Shown: positions 50,238 to 61,700 of the stretch, piece after piece | How the letters are laid out: each line of letters starts with the position of its first letter | Position numbering within the stretch: the stretch's first letter is position 1 | Assembly (NCBI RefSeq): GCF_023242365.1 | Contig: NZ_JALLIX010000036.1 | Location: 1 to 64,000 of the forward strand | DNA: 64,000 nucleotides | Source: Pseudomonas sp. MWU13-2100 | GTDB lineage: Bacteria > Pseudomonadota > Gammaproteobacteria > Pseudomonadales > Pseudomonadaceae | Direction: 5' to 3' | Translations under genes and position numbers: made by a program | The notes under the pieces: generated by a model | Told to the model about the DNA's origin: nothing | Databases searched by the model: none | What the model saw: only the letters and a program-made list of their open reading frames with translations

Positions 50238-50783
50238 ATGAGTCTTTCCCTTCGCGACCAGTTGCTCAAAGCAGGACTGGTCAACCAGAAGCAGGCCAAA
50301 CAGGTCGGCAAAGAGAAACAGAAACAGCAGCGCCTGGTCCACAAGGGCCAGATCGAGGCTGACGATACCCAGGCGCGCCTGGCCCAGGAAGCGCAGGCCG
50401 AGAAGGTCAAGCGCGACCAGGAACTGAATCGCCAGCAGCAGGAAAAGGTCGAGGCCAAGGCCCGCGCGGCCCAGGTCAAGCAATTGATCGAAACCTCGCG
50501 CCTGCCCAAACTGACCACCGAGGACTACTACAACTTCGTCGACGACAAGAAGGTCAAGCGCTTGTCGGTCAACACGCTGATGCGCAACAAGCTGAGCAAC
50601 GGCTCCCTGGCGATTGTCCATCACGCTGGCGGTTACGAGGTGATCCCTCGTGAAGCGGCGCTGAAGATCCAGGAGCGGGCGCCTGAGCGTATCGTCCAGC
50701 TCAACGTTCTGGCCGAGACCCAGGTGCCGGACGAGGATGATCCGTACGCGGCCTACCAGATCCCTGACGATCTGATGTGGTAA
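50238..50783 (+). CDS. DUF2058 (YaiL-type) protein
   Basis: A 181-residue hydrophilic protein. The first 100 residues form a lysine/glutamine-rich coiled coil (KQAKQVGKEKQKQQRLVHKG) and the remainder is a small conserved domain (YNFVDDKKVKRLSVN; VIPREAALKIQER). This is the DUF2058/YaiL family of proposed nucleoprotein or polysome-associated proteins. It follows mazG by 25 bp and ends in a strong terminator. The function is not established. Confidence 0.88.
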   Translation: MSLSLRDQLLKAGLVNQKQAKQVGKEKQKQQRLVHKGQIEADDTQARLAQEAQAEKVKRDQELNRQQQEKVEAKARAAQVKQLIETSRLPKLTTEDYYNFVDDKKVKRLSVNTLMRNKLSNGSLAIVHHAGGYEVIPREAALKIQERAPERIVQLNVLAETQVPDEDDPYAAYQIPDDLMW

Positions 50784-50793
50784 CCCGCTGAAC

Positions 50794-50827
50794 ACAACAA
50801 ACCCCGCCGAAAGGCGGGGTTTGTGTT
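50794..50827 (+). terminator. Terminator after the DUF2058 gene
   Basis: Stem AAACCCCGCC-GAAA-GGCGGGGTTT with a stable tetraloop and a T-rich tail. Confidence 0.92.
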
Positions 50828-50952
50828 TATGGGGGCTGCGCTACTGAATGGGCTCGTTACGGGAAGCTGATCATGAACAGGGAGCCCGCTGGCGATCCGG
50901 GCCGCCCGACGTGACGGGTTGTGTCGGCACTGAAATAATTTGGTACAATTTA

Positions 50953-50981
50953 TTGACGCCATTAAATAGCCACCTTATGAT
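50953..50981 (+). promoter_or_regulatory. Sigma-70 promoter of the two-partner secretion locus
   Basis: TTGACG, 17 bases, TATGAT: near-consensus hexamers with optimal spacing in a locally AT-rich stretch. Predicted start of transcription is near 50988, about 33 nt before the transporter ATG. Confidence 0.82.
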
Positions 50982-51004
50982 CGCGCCCCGTTGATGGCAT
51001 AAGG
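50973..51004. promoter_or_regulatory. Inverted repeat overlapping the -10 and start of transcription of the TPS promoter
   Basis: CCTTATG and CATAAGG flank 18 bases, and the flanks (ATAGCC / CTAT) are partly complementary too. The location over the -10 suits a repressor operator. No regulator gene is adjacent. Confidence 0.45.
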
Positions 51005-51008
51005 CTAT

Positions 51009-51021
51009 CTAGAGGGATCTA
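51009..51021 (+). promoter_or_regulatory. Candidate RsmA/RsmE site over the tpsB ribosome-binding site
   Basis: TAG-AGGGAT-CTA: a three-base stem presents a hexaloop of the form ANGGAN, and the GGA is the Shine-Dalgarno sequence. This is the typical presentation of CsrA/Rsm sites. A fourth pair (A-T) may shrink the loop to GGGA. Confidence 0.5.
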
Positions 51022-52739
51022 TGATGTGGGTTTTGGCGCTCAGGACGAGGCGTGGTCTGCTGTCCGTTATCTTTTTGCTTGGGGTTTTCGGCACGGCTCA
51101 TGCCGCTCCCACCCCGGGTGATACCGACCTGATGCGTGATCGTCAGGATCGCCTGCTCGACGAGCAGCGCCGCCGTCTTGAAGAACTCAAGGAGCTGCCC
51201 GGTAAAGCGGCGGCTCCCGTGACGCCGACGGCTCCGGCCGAGACCCGCTGTTTCCCGATCAAACGCATCGACCTGCAAGGTGCCGACGCCTTGTCCGCGA
51301 GCGAGCGCGAACGCCTGCTCAAGCCTTACATCGGCCAGTGCCTGGGCGTGCCGCAGCTCAATGAGTTGCTCAAGGTCATCACCGATCGCTACATCGAAAA
51401 GGGCCTGGTCACCAGTCGTGCCTACTTGCCACAGCAGGACCTGTCCACGGGCAACCTGAAGGTGCTGGTGGTCGAGGGCAAACTCGAAGGGCTGAAGGGC
51501 GCCGACGGCAGCGGCCTGTCCGATCGCGAACTGGCGATGAGTTTTCCGGGCAGGCAGGGCGAGTTGCTCAATCTGCGCGAGATCGAGCAGATGGTCGACC
51601 AACTGAATCGCCTGCCATCGAACCAGGCGCAGATGGAGCTGGCCCCGGGCAAGGCTGTGGGTGGCAGCGAGGTGCTGGTCAAGAACACCCCGCAGAAACC
51701 TTGGCGTGCGGGACTTTCCTACGGCAACGACGGGCAGCGAAGCACTGGCGAGCAACAGGCCGGGACGACCTTCGATTGGGACAGTCCGTTGGGGTTGGCT
51801 GATCAGTTGTCCTTGCGCGCCGGCCATGATGTGGTCAGCGACCAAACGAAGAACTCGCGCAACGCCATGCTCTACTACAACCTGCCATTTGGCTGGTGGA
51901 ACCTGAGCTACACCTACAGCGAAAGCGACTACCGCTCCCAGGCCCAGGCCAATGGTTTCAACTTCCAGCAGACCGGCGATAGCCAGAACAATCAGTTGAA
52001 GCTGGAACGGGTGATCTACCGCGACGCCGTGAGCAAGACCTCGCTCAGTTCTGGCCTGAGCACCTTGCGCACCAATAACTTTATCGAAGGCAGCAAGCTG
52101 GCCCAGAGCAGCAACCGCCTGAGCGAAGCGCAGTTCGGCATCAACCATGGTCGGCGGATCGGCAGCGCCTTCGTCAACCTCGACCTGGGGATGCAGGACG
52201 GCATCAGTGCCTTTGATGCCCAGGACAATGTCGCGAATTTCACGCGGGGATTACCCGACGCCCGTTATCGCAAATACACCGCCACACTCAGCTACCTGCA
52301 ACCGTTCAAGCTATGGGACGAGTCGTTCAGCTTCAGTAGCCTGATGACTGGCCAGCGTAGCCAGGACGTGTTGTTCAGTTCGCAGCGTATGAGCCTGGGG
52401 GGGCAGTCTTCCATTCGTGGCTACAAGGATCAGACGTTGTCCGGTGACAGCGGCGGTTACTGGCGTAACGACCTGCGCTGGAGTCGGCCGGTCACCTGGG
52501 GCTGGTTGCAGCCCGTGCTCTCCGAGTACGGCACCAGCCTGGGTTATGACCAGGGCGTGATCCGCCATGACCGTTACAACGCCGAGCAGCACGGGCGCAT
52601 GACCAGTGACTCTATCGAGCTGTTTGCCCGGGGCAAACATATCGCCGCCACCGTGACGTTCGCCAATTCCCTGGAGCGACCGGCGCCGATTACCGAACGC
52701 GAAGCACCGATCTATTTCCGTATGGATTTCTTCCTTTAA
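51021..52739 (+). CDS. Two-partner secretion outer-membrane transporter TpsB (ShlB/FhaC/CdiB family)
   Basis: Outer-membrane Omp85-superfamily channel, 572 residues, that exports the downstream exoprotein. It has a signal peptide (LLSVIFLLGVFGTAHA), an N-terminal helix rich in charged residues (RQDRLLDEQRRRLEELKEL), POTRA domains starting at CFPIKRIDLQGAD, and a 16-strand barrel from about 220. The lid-loop motif SSIRGYKD (VRGY-type) and the C-terminal phenylalanine-rich end FRMDFFL are present. Two ATGs in a row begin the frame; either is served by AGAGGG. It is 36 bp before the TpsA gene, in one operon. Confidence 0.95.
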   Translation: MMWVLALRTRRGLLSVIFLLGVFGTAHAAPTPGDTDLMRDRQDRLLDEQRRRLEELKELPGKAAAPVTPTAPAETRCFPIKRIDLQGADALSASERERLLKPYIGQCLGVPQLNELLKVITDRYIEKGLVTSRAYLPQQDLSTGNLKVLVVEGKLEGLKGADGSGLSDRELAMSFPGRQGELLNLREIEQMVDQLNRLPSNQAQMELAPGKAVGGSEVLVKNTPQKPWRAGLSYGNDGQRSTGEQQAGTTFDWDSPLGLADQLSLRAGHDVVSDQTKNSRNAMLYYNLPFGWWNLSYTYSESDYRSQAQANGFNFQQTGDSQNNQLKLERVIYRDAVSKTSLSSGLSTLRTNNFIEGSKLAQSSNRLSEAQFGINHGRRIGSAFVNLDLGMQDGISAFDAQDNVANFTRGLPDARYRKYTATLSYLQPFKLWDESFSFSSLMTGQRSQDVLFSSQRMSLGGQSSIRGYKDQTLSGDSGGYWRNDLRWSRPVTWGWLQPVLSEYGTSLGYDQGVIRHDRYNAEQHGRMTSDSIELFARGKHIAATVTFANSLERPAPITEREAPIYFRMDFFL

Positions 52740-52774
52740 CGCCATTCACCGCACTCGTTGCATTGAGATTCCGA

Positions 52775-52782
52775 CATGGACG
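52775..52782 (+). promoter_or_regulatory. Candidate RsmA/RsmE motif at the tpsA start codon
   Basis: CATGGACG fits CANGGAYG at all eight positions and contains the ATG itself. Flanking GAC/GTT could form a weak stem. Binding here would block initiation. Confidence 0.45.
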
Positions 52783-55700
52783 TTCGTCAGTTTGCCTTCC
52801 TGGCTCGACAGCCTTCTGCTGCCCTGAAAAACCGTGAGCACTTCCTGGGGCTGCCCAAGCGCGGGCTGGCGTTCATCCTGGCGAACGCGATGTTCTGGCA
52901 ACCGTTGCTGGCCCAGGCGGACGGGATCGTGGTCAGTGCGCCGGGCACCACGCTCGGCCAGGCGGGCAATGGCGTGCCCATCGTCAATATTGCCGCGCCG
53001 AATGCCCAGGGGCTGTCGCACAACCAGTTCAGTGACTACAACGTCGGGGCCAACGGGGTCATCCTCAACAACGCCACGGCGCGCACCCAGTCCACGCAAC
53101 TGGGCGGGATCATTGTCGGCAATCCGAATTTCAACGGTGCGGCCGCCAACGTCATCCTCAACGAAGTGAATGGCGGCAGCCCGAGCCAGCTGCGCGGTTA
53201 CACCGAAGTGGCGGGGCAGTCGGCCCATGTGATCGTCGCCAACCCGTATGGCATCAGTTGCAACGGTTGCGGCTTTATCAACACGCCACAGGTCACCTTG
53301 ACCACCGGCAAGGCGGTGATTGGCAACGGTCAGGTCACGGGTTATCAGGTTGACCAGGGCAGCGTGTCCATCGACGGCGCGGGGCTCAACGCCAGCAATA
53401 TCGACCAGTTCGAAATCATCACCCGCGCCGCGACCCTCAACGCCCAGATCAATGCCAAGCAACTGACGGTTATCGCCGGGCGTAACGATGTCGACGCCCG
53501 CACGCTCAGTGCCACGGCGCGTGCCGACGACGGCAGCAGCAAGCCCCAGGTGGCCATCGATTCTTCGGCGCTGGGTGGCATGTACGCCGGCACCATCAAG
53601 CTGGTCGGAACCGAAGCCGGGGTCGGGGTCAAGCTGGCCGGTAATCTGGCCGCCAGTGGCGGTGATATCCAACTCGATGCCAACGGCCAACTGAACCTGG
53701 CCCAGGCCACCGCCAGCGGGGCCGTCAATGTGAAGGCTGCCAGCCTTGATGCGCAAGGTCCGATCTACGCCGGCAGCAGCTTGAATGTGCAGACCACGGG
53801 TGACCTGGCCAACCGCAACAACCTGGCGGCCAGGGACGGCATCAGCCTGGGCAGCGGCGGCCAACTGAGCAACACCGGCATCATCGAAGCCGGGGTCAAT
53901 GCCGACAACAGCCGCAACAGTGCCGGCGATGTCAGCATCACGGCGCAGAACATCGTCAACAGCGGGCAGAGCGTGATTGCCAGTCGCGACTTGAACGTCA
54001 CTGCCACGCAAACCCTGGGCAACCAGGGCGGCACCTTGAGCGGGCAACGGCAAACCAGCGTCAACGCCGGCACCCTGGACAACCAGAACAAGGGCCGGGT
54101 GCTGAGCGTGGGGACGTTGGGCGTCAGCGCCGGACAACTGCTCAATTCCCAGGGTGGGTTGATCAACAGCCACGGTACATTGAGCGCCAACCTCGGCGTC
54201 TTGAGCAACGGCAATGCCGAAGTCTCCAGCCTCTCGGGCGTCAGCCTGACCGTCGCCAGCCTGGATAATGTCGCCGGTCTGATCACGGCCGGCAGCAGTC
54301 TGAATATCAATGCCAGCGGCGCCTTCAACAACCAGGGCGGGCGACTTGCCGCGCAACAGAACCTGCAGGTCAACGCGGCGTCACTGGACAACAGCCTGCA
54401 AGGCTCGATCCTCAGCCAGGGCAGCCTGGGCCTGACAACCCGCGGCGCGTTGGACAACCATCAGTCCGGCCAGATCCAGAGCAATGGAATGGCCGTGATC
54501 AACAGCGCCAGCCTGGACAATCAGCAATCCGGCCTGCTGAGCAGCGGCAATGTGCTGAGCCTGAGCAGCGGCCAGGTGAACAACAGCGCAAGCGGCCGTA
54601 TCACCAGTGCCATGGCTTTGACCGTCAACACCAGCGGCCTGGACAATCACCAATCCGGCCAACTGAGCAGTGGCAACGTCCTGAGCCTGAGCAGCGGCCT
54701 GGTGGACAACAGCCAAGGCGGGCGCATCAGCAGCGCCACCACCCTGATCGCCAGCGTCAGCGGCCTGGACCAGCACAACCAGGGCCAGTTGAGCGGCACC
54801 ACCGGCCTGACCCTCGACCTCAACCAGGGCCTGCTCAACAACCAGAACGCGCTGATCAACACCCCGGGTGCGCTGCTGCTCAAGAACCTGGCCACGGTCC
54901 TCAACCAGAACGGCGAGATCTCCAGCCACCAGGGCTTCAGCCTGGCCGCCAACAGCCTGGACAACAGTGCCGGCGGCAAGGTCTTGAGCGATGCGGCGCT
55001 GAGCCTGTTGCTCAACCAGACATTGAACAACGCCCAGGGCGTGCTTTCCGGCAACAGCCTGGCGATCCAGAGCGCCAGCCTGCTGAACAACGGCGGGCGT
55101 GCCAGCGGCCAGTCCGCGCTGGACCTGACGCTCGGCAGCCTGGACAACAGCGCCGGCGGCACTCTGTCCAGCCAGGGGCACCTGAGCCTCAGCGCCAGCG
55201 CTGCATTGAACAACCGGGGCGGGCAGATTACCAGCGTGGCGGACCTGAGCCTGAGCGGCGCCAGCCTCGACAACAGCCAGGGCACGCTGAGCAGCAACGC
55301 GGCCCTGAACTCGACCCTTGCCGGGCAATGGCTGAACCAGGGTGGGCTGGTGTCGTCGGTCGGCCCGGCGAGCCTCAAGAGCCTGGGCTTCGATAACCAG
55401 TTCAACGGCCGTGTCGTCAGCCAGGGCGGCCTGGGCCTGACGATCGGCGGGTTGCTGGATAACCGTGGTGGCAGCCTGAGCGCCGGCGACAGCCTGAGCC
55501 TCGGCGCCAATCGCCTGGACAACCGCCAGGGCGGCAACCTGTATGCCCACGGCAACCTGGGCCTGACCCTGAGCGATCAACTGCTCAATGCCCAGGGCAC
55601 CCTCAAGGGCGACGGCGCGATCCTGCTCAATGCCGCCGGCCTGAACAACGATGGTGGCCAGTTCTCCAGTGTCCAGGGCATGACCCTCAATAGCCTGGGC

Positions 55701-58700
55701 ACCCTGAGCAACCTGGGCGGTAGTCTCACCAGCGGCGATACCCTCGACCTCAGCAGCGGCCAACTCAACAACGGTGCCGGTGGCAGCCTTTCCAGCGCCA
55801 AAGCCCTGACCGCGCGGGTCAGCGGCCTCGACCAGCAGGGCGGCAAACTCTTCAGCAGCGGCGCCCTGAGCCTGGACCTGGGCAATGGCGCACTCAACAA
55901 CCAGAACGGCCTGATCAACGCCAGCGGCCTGTTGTCATTGAAGAACCTCTCCACGGTTATCAACCGTAGCGGTGAAATCTCCAGCGACCTGGGCTTCACC
56001 CTGGCCGCGCAAAGCCTGGACAACAGCCGGGGCAAGGTCATCAGCCAGCAGGCCTTGCTCCTGCGCATCGACCAGGTGCTGAACAACGTCAAGGGATTGG
56101 TCTCGGCCAACGGCCTGGACGTGCGGAGCGCCAGCCTCGACAACCGCAACGGCACCTTCGGCAGCGATGCCGGCCTGGACCTGACGGTCCTGGGCGCTGT
56201 CAGCAACCTCAACGGCGTCCTGTCCAGTGCCGGGCAGACGAGCCTCAAGGCTGCCAGCCTGGACAACAGCAGCGGCCAACTGACCGGCGACCTCGGCTTG
56301 AGCATCGACCTCAGTGGCGCCCTGGACAACCACGCGGGCAACCTGGGTTCCGGCAAGGCCCTGCGCCTGAGCGCCGCCAGCCTGGATAACCGGGCGGCGG
56401 GGAGCCTGCTGGCCGCCGACGGCACGTTGAGCGCGACCCTCACCGGTGCCTTCGACAACCGCGAGCTGGGCAAGCTGCGCGCCGGCCAGGCCATTGACCT
56501 CAACACCGGCAGCCTCGACAACCGTGGCGGCAGCCTTATGGGCAAGGATCAACTGACCTTGCATAGCGCTTCGGCGGATAACCGTGGCGGTGTGATTCAA
56601 GCCGACAAGGACTTGAAGCTGTTCGTCGACCAACTGGATAACCGCGACAAGGGCAACCTGATCGGCAAGGCCGCCATCGGCTACACCGGCACCCGTCTGG
56701 ATAACAGTGGCGGCCTGCTCAGCGCAGTCGGCCCGGTAACCCTTACCGCGCAGGAAATTGCCAACGCCGCGGGCCGTATTGCCAGCCAGGGCGATCTCAC
56801 CGCCAACGTCGAGACCCTGAACCAGCAGGGCGGGGCGTTGGTCGCCCAAGGCAGTTTGCTGCTGACCGGCAAAACCCTCGACAACCGCAACGGCGGCACG
56901 CTTGCCAGCACCGGAGGCCTGACTGTCAATGTCGAGCAGGTCGACAACCGGACCGGCGAACTGTCCAGCACCGCCGGCAGCGTCAATGTTACCGGCCAGA
57001 GCCTGAACAACAGTGACGGGGGCAAGCTGTTGAGCGCGACCGACCTCGGGCTCAGCGTGGCGCAACTGATCAACCAGACCAAGGGCCGACTGTTCACCAA
57101 GGGTTCCGCGCATCTGACGGGCAGCAGTCTGGACAATACCGGCGGCAATTTTTCCGGCCTCAAGGGCCTGGATATCCGCCTCGACGGTGCACTGCTCAAC
57201 AATACCGGGCTGCTCAGCAGCGAGGGCGCACTGACCCTCAACGCCGCCCGCCTGGACAACAGCGCCGGCCAGATCGGCAGTGGCGCGGGGCTGTCGATCA
57301 GCAGCCTCGGCGCACTGCTCAACCAGGGCGGTTCGATGCTCACGGATCAGGGTTTGGTGCTCAGCAGTGCCAGCCTCGACAACAGCCAACAAGGTGTGAT
57401 CAACGGCAAAGGCGCGACCCGCGTCACCACCGGCAAACTGGACAACAGCCAGGGCGGCCACCTGACCAGTGACGACAGCCTGGAGCTCACCGCCACCCAG
57501 GTCAGCAACGGCGCCTCAGGGCGTATCGCCAGTGAGAAGACCCTGACCGCCAGCGTCACCGGCCTCGACCAGCAAGGCGGCGAACTGTTCAGCAAGACCC
57601 GCCTGAGCCTGGACCTGCACAATGGCCAGTTGAACAACCAACAGGGCGTGATCAACGGCCCGCTGCTGGTCCTGAACAACCTCAATGGTGTCGCCAACCA
57701 GAGCGGCGAAATTTCCAGTGCCCAGGCCTACACCCTGGCCGCGCAAAGCCTGGATAACAGCAACGGCAAGCTGCTGAGCGACCAGGGCCTGAGCCTGCGC
57801 GTCACCCAGGGACTGAACAATCTCAATGGCGTGATTTCCGCCGCGGCCCTCGACAGCCGCAGCGCCAGCCTGGACAACAGCCGTGGCCTGATCAGCAGCC
57901 GGGGTGTGCTTGACCTGGGCGTGACCAAGGCCTTCACCAACCAGAACGGCACCCTGATCGGCGACGGCGCGCTGCTGCTGGCGGCCGACAGCCTGGACAA
58001 CAGCAACGGCGCGGTCTCCGGTAAAACTGACATGACCGCGACTGTTGCCAGTCTGGACAACCAGAACGGCCAACTGATCGCCACCGGCGCGCTGACCCTC
58101 AACGGCAGCACCCTGGATAACCGCCTGAACGGTCTGGTAGGGGCCACAAAAGCGCTGAAACTCAACGTTGACCGGATCGACAACCGCGCGGGCGAGATTT
58201 CCAGCAGCGCCGACCTGACCCTGATCGGTTCACGCCTGGACAACAGCGATGGCGGCAAGGTCCTGTCCGACACGGTACTGGGGCTCAAGGTGGCCCAGGT
58301 CATCAACCAGAGCCTGGGCCAGTTGCGCAGCCAGGGCAGCGCAACGCTCGATGGCAGTAGTCTGGACAACAGCGGCGGCACCCTGAGCGCCCAGTCGGGC
58401 CTGGTCATCACCCTCGACAATGCGCTGACCAACCAACTCCAGGGCCTGATCAGCAGCGAAGGCAACCTGACGGTCAACGCCGCCAGCCTGGACAACTCGA
58501 CGGGCAGCCTGTCCAGCGCGGGGGCCTTGCGCCTGACCAGCAGCGGCGCCTTGATCAACCAGGGCGGGCGGCTGGTCACCGACCAGCAACTGACCCTCAA
58601 CAGCGCCAGCCTCGACAATACCCAACAAGGCGTGATCAGCGCCAAGGGCGCGGCGACGGTCAGCAGCGGCACCTACGACAACAGCACCGGCAGCCTGAAC

Positions 58701-61700
58701 AGCGCCGACAGCCTGACCCTCACGGCTGGGCAGGTCACCAACCAGGGCGGCAGCATCGGCAGCGAAAAGGCCCTGAGTGCCAGCGTCAGCGGCCTCGACC
58801 AGCAGGGCGGCAAGCTCTTCAGCCACAGCGCGCTGAGCCTTGATCTGAACAACGGCCAGTTGAACAACCAGAACGGCTTGATCAATGCCCCGTCGCTGCG
58901 GCTGAACAACCTCAAGGGCGTGAACAACCAGGGCGGTGAAATCTCCAGTGCGCAGGCTTTCACAGTGCTCGCCGACAGCCTCGACAACAGCAACGGCAAG
59001 CTGCTGAGCAACCAGGCCGTGACCTTGCGGGTCAACCAGGCCCTGAGCAACCTCAAGGGCCAGATCGCCGCCGCCGCGCTCGATGTGCGGGCGGCCAGTC
59101 TGGATAACAGCGGCGGGACCGTCACCAGTCGTGGTGACCTCAGCCTGACCACCACGGGGCAACTGACCAACCAGAGCCTGGGCCTGATCAACGCCGCGCG
59201 CACCCTGAATGTCACCAGTGGTGATCTGAACAACCAGGGCGGCACACTGCTCGGCACCGGCGCCGTGACCCTCAATGCCATGGCCCTGAACAACACGGGC
59301 AATGGCCTGATCAACAGCCAGGGCGGCTTGACGATTACCGCCAACAGCCTGGACTCCAGCAATGGTGGTGAAGTTTCGGCCAAGGGCGATATCGGCTTGA
59401 ACCTCGGCGCCCTGACCCAGAACGGCGGGCGCCTGCTCGGCAGCCAGGCGATCAGCCTGGACCTGGCCGGTGGTGATCTGGATAACCGCAACGGTCTGCT
59501 GAACGCCCAAGGTCTGTTAACCGTCAGCCACCTGCGCGACCTGAACAACCAGAATGGCGAGCTGTCCAGCAGCCAGAGCTTCAACCTCACTGGCCGGACC
59601 CTGGACAACAGCGGCGGCAAGCTGATCAGCAATAACCAACTGGGCGTGAGCGGCACCAGCGTGCTCAACCAGGGTGGCTTGATTTCCGGTTGGCAGGGGC
59701 TGGCGGTCAACGGCGGCAGTCTCGATAACCACAGCAGCGGCACCTTGTCCAGCCGCAATGGCAACCTCGACGTAACCCTCAGTGGCGGCTTGCTCAACAG
59801 TGGCAACGGTGCCTTGGTCAGCCAGAAAAACCTGACCGTCAACGCGGCGAGTCTGGATAACAGCGCGGGCATTCTGTCCAGCGGCGCGGCTCAGCAACTG
59901 ACGGTCAGCGGCCTGCTGAACAACGCGGCGGGCGGCTCCATCGACAGCGCCACCACCCTGACGCTCAACGCCATGGCCCTGAACAACGCTGGCAGCCTCA
60001 GCGCACAACAAGCCCTGAGTTTCACCGGCACGACACTGGACAATACCAGCGGCACCCTGACCGGCAATGGCGCGGTCAATCTCGACCTGCTCGGTGTCCT
60101 CACCAACACCAACGGCAAGCTGGCCAGCGCCGGGCCGCTGGTGATCAGCCGCAGCAGCCAGATCAACAACCAGGGCGGGCAACTGGTCAGTCAGGGCCTG
60201 TTGAGCCTGCTCAGCGGCGGTCTCGACAACCGCAATCGCGGCACCGTGGCGGCCAATGACAGCGTGACCCTGAGCGCCGGCGGTGCTGTGCAGAACAGTG
60301 GCGACGGCCTGATCTACAGCCAGAACGGCGACGTCAAGCTCACTGCCGCCAGCCTCGCCAACGGCAAGGGCACGCTGCAAGGCCAGGGTGCGCTGAACCT
60401 GACGGTTGCAGGCGATATCGACAACCAGAGCGGCAAGCTGATTGCCCAGAACGGCGACCTGAACGTCAGCGCCGCCAACCTGGACAACCGGGGCGGCACC
60501 CTGGCTAGCGTCAAGGCGGCCCTCGAAGCGCGGATCGTCGGCGTGCTGAAAAACGGCTACGACCTGAACAACAACCACCAGGGCGGCATCACCCAGGCCC
60601 AGCGCCTGACCCTCAGCGCGCTGGGCGGGATCGACAACTACGGCGGGCGGATCTCGGCGCAAAGCGGCGATGCCGTGATCACCAGCGCCGACTTCGACAA
60701 CCGCAACGGCGGCCTGTACGCCAAGGGCCTGGTCCAGGTCAGCGGCAACAACTTCGACAACAGCGGCGACAACGACGGGCAGATTGCTGGTCAACGGATC
60801 GACCTCAGCCTCAACGGTGCGCTGAACAACCGCCTGGGTATTATCGAAAGCGACAGCACCCTGAGCGTGCGCGCCGCCAGCCTGGATAACCAGACCGGGC
60901 AACTGCGGGCGTTGGGGACCAGTGGCAAGACTGATTTGCAGATCGCCGGGATGTTCGACAACCGCAACGGCAAATTGGAAACCGCCAACAGCGACCTGAC
61001 CGTGAATGCCGCCGGCTTCCAGAACCTGGGCGGCAGCTTGCTGCATGTGGGTAACGGCATCTTTGATATCGCCACCGCGAATATCTTGAATGCGGGTGGC
61101 AGCCTGGTGACCCGGGGTGGGTTGACGCTGACCGCGGATAACTGGACCAACAGCAGCGTGATCCAGGCCGGACGCTTGACGGTGAACGTCAATACCCTGA
61201 ACCAGACGGCGGGCGGACAACTGCTGGCGACGACCAGCCTGACCGGCAACGGTGGCAACTGGAACAACGATGGGTTGATTGCCAGTGATGGCACGGCCAG
61301 CCTGAGCCTGGGTGGCAGCTATGGCGGCAATGGTCGCTACAGCAGCTTGGGGACATTGGGGCTGAGTGCGGCTTCGCTGAACCTGGGCAGCATGGGCAGT
61401 ATCGCAGGGGGTGATAGCACCACGATCAATGTCGGCGGTGCGCTGAACAACTACGGCCGGATCACGTCGGCTGCCGGTATGAGCGTCAGCGCGGGCTCAA
61501 TCAACAACTACGGGACCCTGGGCAGCAACGGCAACCTGCTGCTGAGCACGCCCAGCCTGTTGAACGAAAATGGCCTGATCTTCAGCGGCGGCGACACGGC
61601 GTTGCAGGTCAACAGCTTCACCAACCATACGGCCCAGCTCTACAGCCTTGGGGCGGTGAGTATCGGCGGGTATGGTGGCGCGGCACAGGCAGCTCAGGTC

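Noticed and set aside
54480-61200. CRISPR-like appearance of regularly recurring short motifs
   Set aside because: The repeats are in frame, degenerate and encode SLDNSGG-type beta-helix units of the exoprotein; there are no identical repeats with unique spacers.
52746-61220. Several long minus-strand open frames (up to about 567 codons) opposite the TPS exoprotein
   Set aside because: They lie antisense to a clear coding frame, consist of low-complexity A/V/Q/G-rich sequence mirroring the SLDN repeats, and have no ribosome-binding sites or family features.
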